NCBI GenBank assembly: GCA_000611775.1
Contig: KK106981.1
Span: 8,603,431 to 8,667,430 of the forward strand
Source: Umbilicaria muhlenbergii
Taxonomy: Eukaryota; Ascomycota; Lecanoromycetes; Umbilicariales; Umbilicariaceae
Direction of reading: 5' to 3'
DNA: 64,000 bases
Shown here: one piece after another, positions 57,444 through 64,000 of the stretch
Layout: every line of letters begins with the position of its first letter
How positions within the stretch are numbered: position 1 is the stretch's first letter
Made by a program: the position numbers and the translations under genes
Notes under the pieces: model-generated
Databases searched by the model: none
Seen by the model: only the letters and a program-made list of their open reading frames with translations
Told to the model about the DNA's origin: nothing

Positions 57444-60345
57444 TTTTTTTTTTTCATTTCTTCATTAAGTGTATACAGTCTAAGACTATGACACTGTGTA
57501 GTCTACATATGTGAGGTATTTATTACCTTAAGTCAGCTTGTTTTATCAATTTCTTTTGTGACTGTTATTGGTGTCAGAACTGCACATTTTTAAATATTTC
57601 TTTCAATATCTCCTCACTTTACTTCTTGATTTCTGTCCTCAACCCCCCCTAAAAGTCACTTCCATGTAGCTATTTTTGTGTGTTTTAAAAATACTAAAGT
57701 ATTTTTAATACCTTCCTTTATAAAAAGTAGTGATTATAATGTTAATTGTGTGAATTCTGCTTTTTGCATTTCCTGTTTCAGCTCCTGCTGCTCTTGTCTA
57801 TACTGTCTGCAATTTAACAGTAAATGCTCTGGTGACTGTTTTACCTTACACTGAAAACATTGATTGTTTTCATATGTAGGTAATCTGCAAAGATATGATT
57901 TAAAATAATCATGTTCTAGTTTTAATTGCGTAAATGTTGTAAAGGTTAACCTTTCACATTTGTACAATTCTTTTAACTTTATAACTAGGTCAAGTCTTGT
58001 AGCATATGTTTTGTATTGTTGACCTTGGTTTGCATTTTGTCATTTTATTAACCATTCCTCTTTGACAATTTCCTCAATATCTTTTTTGATATAAGATAAA
58101 GAAGTATGCCTTGAGTCTGCATTAATAACTGCATTTCCTGCATTTAAAGCTTCTTGTTTGACTGCTTTATCTGTTAATTCATTTCCTGGTATTTGACTGT
58201 GACTCAGAATTTAGTGTATATGAATTAACTTTTAACTTTGCTGTAATTCCTGCAGGTTTGACTGAATTTGTTGTAAAACTTCTGTATTTACAGATTTTTG
58301 TAATTTTTATATTGCAGTTTGACTATCTGTAAATATTCAGATGTTTTTTCCCAAAAACTGTCTTTGTATTGCTTATTTTGTAGCCTGCATTATAGCATAA
58401 AGCTCTGCATCTAGTACTTCTGTGTACTGACCTAGAAAGTAGCTTTTTGTACTTGTATAATTATTTTTTATACAGTAAATTTCAGCTCCTACGTGGTCTT
58501 TTGTACTTTGTGTTGTCTTTACACTGATTTTTGACTCATCAGTGTAAAAGACTGATGTTTTGCATGCAATCAAATGCTTTACTTGAGCAAAGTGTTTTTT
58601 AATTGTGATTTCTTTTGTTTCTACTGAAACTTGAATATCTGCAATCTGTGTATTACTTTGTAGACATGGTTTTTAAGCTGTAATAGGCTTTTACACTTGT
58701 CTTGATGATATTAATGTAGATATACTGTTTAGTATTTTAATTAATTGTGTAGGGTGTTTTTTCCCTGATGTATTTTGATTTCAGTCTAGAAATTTAAAGT
58801 TTATAAGTATGTCTTGATCTATTTGTAACTTTGATAAGTATGAAGTGAGTATTCTCTGCCTGATATAATGATTTTCTGGTAAGATTATAATTCTTAATGC
58901 ATATTTCCTGCATTTTTTGTTTAATCTGACTTGTACTGGCTGAATATTTGCTTCAATTTTCATTGCAGCCCTCAGGGAAGTTCTAAAAGCTTTTAAGATC
59001 TTGCATAATGCTGAGTTTTGCAATTTTTCTAATTGCTTTAAGTAGCCTTTCTGGTTTTTCCACCAAATTTCTGACCCGTAGTCACTAATTGATGTATTGC
59101 ATACTTGATAAAGTTGTTTTGCATTTTTGGCTGAAAGACCTCATTCTGAGTTTGTTAATTTATTGATTAAGTGCATTACTCTAGTTGCTGTGGAGACTTT
59201 TTTTTGAACATGTGTTTTGAAGTTCAGTTTTCTGTCTAGTCAAACTTCTAACCACTTGACTTCTTTGACTGTTTTTATCATCATGTCATTTAGTAGTGTA
59301 ATACTGTTTTCTGCAGGTTTTCTTGACTTTTCAAAGTGAATTAATTCAGATTTACTGTCATTAAACTGTACTGCATTTGTTTCTGCTCATAAGAAGGCTG
59401 TTTCAGCTGCAGATTATAATTTTAAACAATTTTCTGCAGCTAATTTTCCAGTAATATATAGTGCCACATTATTTATATAGCTGAGTTTTTCCATATCTGA
59501 GAATTTGGCCTTGATTTTTGGGAATAAATGCCTTATATATATTAAAAACAGTATTGAGGATATTAATGATTCTTGTGAAATTCCTGTTTTGATTTTTTGC
59601 ATTTCTTGTCTTTCATCATCAAAGGCTAATCCTGATTTTCTATTTTCTAGAAAGGATTTTGTTCATGATTATATTTGTACTGATAATTTCAATTTCTTTA
59701 TAATTGAAAGTAATTGCAGTAGTGATACATGATCAAAAGCTCCCTTGACATTTAGTAACAGGCATGATAGAACATTTCCTTTGTTTTGAGCTGATTCTAT
59801 ATCATGTGTTAAGATTAATACTGCATCAATTGCTGATCTTTGTTTTCTTTCTTCAGTTTAATCTTGATCTAATAAGTCTGTGACTTGACTTAGATATGAT
59901 AATCTAGTTGTCATGATTTTCTCTGCCACTTTGCTTAAACAGTTTAATAATGTAATTATTCTGTAAGCTTTTGATTTTGAATAATTTGACTTTCTCAGCT
60001 TTTTTAGAATAACACCTGTGTCTTGACATCAACATTTCAGGTGAAAGCCTGCTTGAATTAATTATTTATAAATTGTAAACATTAATTCTGATATTGCCTG
60101 ATATGCTTTTTGAATAATAACAAAGGAAATATCATCTGATTCAAGTGCTTTCTTTGTGAAGGATGTAAATATAACTTGTTTAACTTCATTTTCTGTTAAG
60201 TTTGATCAATTTACATGTATTGTATCTTGATTATTCTTAATTTCAGCTGTAAAAGGTTCTGAATACATTGCTGTAATGAATGCTTAACAGTTGTCTTGAA
60301 AATTCTGACATAATTTATCATTTTAATCTTGTATTGATGGTATTT
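57444..60345 (-). mobile_element. Tad-like LINE copy 4 (minus strand), 3' end through reverse transcriptase
   Basis: Starts at a T-tract (57444-57454), then a 3' UTR of about 280 bp. Minus-strand blocks: a C-terminal Cys/His motif CLRLP-type (RLPTYENNQCFQCKVKQSPEHLLLNCRQY, 57967-57734), RNase H (VFYTDESKISVKTTQS, AELYAIMQATK, near 58,570-58,373), and reverse transcriptase (TGISQESLISSILFLIYIRHLFPKIKAKFSDMEKLSYINNVALYITG near 59,600-59,420; LLLNVKGAFDHVSLLQLLS near 59,750). It carries many stops. It is interrupted at 60346 by a family-A Gypsy LTR; the rest of the LINE is beyond the window. Confidence 0.85.
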
Positions 60346-63300
60346 TGTCATTAATTAGTGACAATTTAAAACTCACGTAGGGCATGTGTCTTACAGGCAG
60401 CTTAACAGTGTTAATGAGTCACATGAAAACTCTGCACTGCTCAATCTCATCTTCATTCCTTAGTTATTAATTCTATATAGTTAAGTTCATATAACTTTTA
60501 TACATTTATATCTCATGCTGTCACATACCTCAACTATACTTCTCTTTTTAGTAAGAAATGTTATAATCTGACAGTTTAAATAACTTTACCTTCAAAAGGA
60601 TGATGGCCTGAGATAAAATGCAGACTTGAAATCAACTACATCAAACTTCTGAAGCAGAATGAGACATGATGATGAAGAATCAACAAAATGATTATAAAAC
60701 ATCACTCATTTCTTCTGACATCAGTGAAGTAAACCTCATGAGTGAAAGATCCTCAGGTGATATGATGCACAACATTAATAATGAGATCATACAAGTGAGA
60801 TGATAATGAGACAAACTTTTAAAGTGACAAGAGCTGTAACAGCTCTGAACAGAAGTTTTAATGCTGCAGATTAATTTACTTAAAAATTTTGTCACTCATG
60901 TTGATACCTCAGCTGAGAGATTTTTCAACTCAATGAATGCTGAGTTCATAATTAACAAGCAGAGCGCTGATGAAATGCTGTTAATATGAAATATATAATC
61001 AAGAATTCAGGCAAAGGAGTTGTTGTTATATTATGACAAGAACATGAAGGAGCACTTGAATTAAGTGTAAAATGTAAAAAATATTTTTCATTTCAGCTCA
61101 GCTGATTTCCCTCATAAAGAGAATAAGATGATTTACATCATGCAATACTTAAAGGGTGAATCAAAGGAGGCATGATTATGAGATGATGAAATTAAAGATT
61201 ATTTCATCATCATCTGAAATGATTTTGTAAAATTCCTGTTTAACATTATTGAGGACCCTGTGAACTGTCAGCTTCACATCACTCAATTATATAATGATGC
61301 TGTTCAACTACCTCATTAATCAGTTTAAGCTTTCAATAATTATTTAAGCATCTTGAAAGCTCAGTTACCTCCTTATAATGAAGAGCACATGAGGACTCAC
61401 TTCTTCACAAAGTTAAAGTCTGAGGTCTGAGCAGCCTTGATAAATTATCAGGACTTATTTATAACTTGAAAGAAAACTGTCACCTTGACTGCATGCCTGA
61501 AGAATAATCAACATTTGAGAGGCATCATGAAGTTGAAAGCAAATTTTAATATAACAGTTACCTTCAACTGCAAACTTGAATCATCATCAAAGTCTGCTGA
61601 GAATAAAAATTACAAGCTTGATGAGGGCAAGAAGAAGAGCAAGCAGGATAATAAATATAAAAGCAGATCAATAAAGACTTCTGAAATAAAAAACTTGTCA
61701 CACATGACTTGTTGAAATTGCAATTAAAAGAGATATTATTCCCCTGATTATTCACAGCCTGCAAAGAACTTAAATTTAAATAAGACCTCAGTTGCAGCTG
61801 TTTCAGCATTAAAAAATAAAAACACTTCAGTGAAGGCTCTGCACTGCTGAAGTGCTGAACAAAAGTAACCTCAGAGCTTAATTTAATTATTGATGAACAA
61901 GTTCTTCACAATGATGATGTCATACTCATGCAAGCATTATTGAACAAGAGAGCTGAAGTCAATGTGATTTCACAACATTTCATTATTGAGCATCAATTGA
62001 CTCATATGAAGAGCTTATTGCCTCAACTTTAATTCTTAAATGATCAGAAGGCTTACTGCTTCAGTGTTTATCATGTGCATTATCAGCTTACTGACAGTTG
62101 AAGATAATCTCATGAATGTGAACATGTGTTCTACACTTTGAACAAGTCAGGATCACTCTTTATCCTTGAACTCTTCATATTAAAGACTGAGCATGTGTGA
62201 ATTGACTGTGAAATGAAGGCGTGACGCTTCAATATTAAGAAGCAGTTTATCAAGTTACAGTTATTTGATGAATTTATAAAGAAAATTCAAGATCACCCTG
62301 CTGTTTACATCATGATATGAGTCAGTTCAAGTGATGATGCTGCATCAAAGGTGCACATACAAAGTGCTGAAATAACATAAGCTTTACCTGAGAAGTACAC
62401 TGATTATACAGATGTGTTCTTAATGAAGAATGCTGATCTTCTTTCATTTTATAAAATCAGTGATCATGCAATTGACCTGAACAGCACAGATTCATCTTAT
62501 GACTCTTTGTATAACCTCTTCAATACTGAGTTAAAGGTGTTATGAGAATACTTAAATGACATTTTAATGAAAGATTAAATTCATTATTTCATGAGTCCTG
62601 CAGGGGCACTCATTCTTTTTATTTCAAAGAAAGATGAAGAGCTGCACTTATGCATTAATTATTAAAGATTAAATAAAATAATCATCAAGAACAGGCACCT
62701 GTTACTTTTTATAAATGAAATGTTGAATCAGCTTAATGAAGTTAAGCTATTTATGAAGTTGAATTTAAAGGACGCTTATTACTGTATTTGCATAAAGAAG
62801 AATAATGAGTGAAAAACAGCATTCTACATGCATTATAATCACTTTAAGTATATGATCATGTCTTTCAGATTGATCAACACTTCAGTTATGTTTCAAGCTT
62901 ACATCAATTAAGTATTAACAAGGCTTATGAATGTCTTTTGTGTTGTCTATTTAGATGACATCCTTGTATACTCAGAATCATCAACACAACACTGAGAGCA
63001 TGTTAAGCAGGTGTTAAACTGACTTCATTGATTTTAACTTTACATGAACTTTAAGAAGTGTGAATTCTTCATTATCAAGGTGAAATTCCTAGGGTTTATT
63101 ATCACAACTGAAGGTGTAGTGATGAATTCATGATAAGTGAACATCATACAAGACTGATCAGTATTAAAAACTTTTCAAGAAGTATAAGTCTTCCTGAGCT
63201 TTATGAACTTTTATAGATGCTTCATTAAGTGTTATTCACAAGTTGCAGCCCTCTTGACAAACCTTATAAAGAGTAGCAAGGATGAAAAGAAATTTAAATC

Positions 63301-64000
63301 TTTTAAATTCTTAAGTGATACAAAGAAGGTGTTTGATCACCTTCATGAAATCTTTATGACAGCACTCATTCTGATTTACTTTAATCTGAAGTTACAGATA
63401 CAGGTGAAAATTGATGCATTAATCATTAAACTCACTGACATCCTGTCTCAGCTGTTGAATAACAGAAAATGACATTCAATTATGTTTTAATCAAGAAAGC
63501 TGTCTCCTTCAGAGATTTAATATAAAACTCATGATCAGGAGCTTCTTGTCATCATTATGATGTTTAAACACTGACGTCACTACCTTGAAGACAGTTGTCA
63601 TATCATAAAGGTATTAACTGATCATAACAATTTATGAGGATTTATGAATGTGAAGGAATTAAATAACAAGCAAGCATGATGAGTAATGAAGTTCACTGCT
63701 TTTAATTTCAATATTTTACATCAGTCTGAAAAGATCAACCCTGCTGATGCATCATCAAGGTGATCAGACTACAGAGATGTTGAAAAGATGAATGAAATCA
63801 TGAAGAAATTACTCTCAACACTTCAGAGAAAGTTAATCACTCTTGTGAATATATTCTCACTCAGATATGCCTCTATTGTGAGACAGTTGCTTGCAGAGGT
63901 GAGAAGAATGATCAGAATTAAAAATCTTAAACTTCAGAAAAAATGCTGAAGAAGTGACAGCAAAACATCTGCTCATGATAACTGTAACATAATTGTGACA
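60346..64000 (+). mobile_element. Ty3/Gypsy family A, second copy, runs off the window, broken
   Basis: A 228-bp LTR at 60346-60573 matches the family-A LTRs. The body follows the element at 32,007-37,427 closely: gag (about 60.7-61.8 kb), protease/reverse transcriptase (about 61.9-63.2 kb), RNase H (about 63.2-63.75 kb). The integrase and right LTR lie beyond 64,000. Dozens of breaks; more CpA and CpC changes than the first copy by eye. It sits inside LINE copy 4. Confidence 0.9.

Overview
This window is nuclear DNA of a filamentous ascomycete (Pezizomycotina, possibly Dothideomycetes). The evidence is short GT-AG introns of about 50-100 nt and a fungal set of single-copy genes: an AVL9 transport protein, a CulA-type cullin, an SRF1-like membrane protein, a Mit_KHE1 protein, SKN1/KRE6, END3 and an LSH/DDM1-type SNF2 ATPase. 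The window has two compartments with a sharp border near 25.53 kb.

Region 1 (1-25,530) is ordinary gene-rich DNA of balanced base composition. From left to right it holds AVL9 (+, 3' part), CUL1 (-), a cupin protein (-), an SRF1-like protein (-), a mitochondrial K+/H+ exchange-related protein (+), SKN1/KRE6 (+), a broken coiled-coil gene (+), END3 (+), an LSH/Irc5/MUS-30 type SNF2 ATPase (-), a protein I do not recognise (-) and a dual-specificity-phosphatase-like protein (-). These are unrelated housekeeping genes (late secretion, ubiquitin ligation, cell wall, endocytosis, chromatin), not a cluster. Exon structures below were read from splice signals plus family homology. For CUL1, SRF1-like, KHE, SKN1, END3 and LSH the spliced lengths are exact multiples of three.

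Region 2 (25,531-64,000) is a gene-free, CpG-poor nest of mobile elements. A Tad-like LINE family is present in several copies on both strands. Two Ty3/Gypsy families, one with 228-bp LTRs and one with 207-bp LTRs and a chromodomain, have inserted into the LINEs and into each other. Four copies of one non-autonomous hAT element (653-672 bp, TIR TAGGCTGTCA, each with a perfect 8-bp target duplication) are scattered through the nest. A 3.2-kb insert made of 207 perfect copies of a 12-mer followed by 33 perfect copies of a 13-mer sits inside one LINE and is flanked by an 88-bp direct repeat. The nest can be ordered in time: LINEs, then Gypsy elements, then Gypsy in Gypsy, then hAT copies.

The strangest features are the perfectly homogeneous, CpG-rich 12-mer array inside heavily mutated DNA, the long duplication around it, and a decay signature that removes CpG but leaves CpA/TpG abundant, which is not the textbook RIP pattern.
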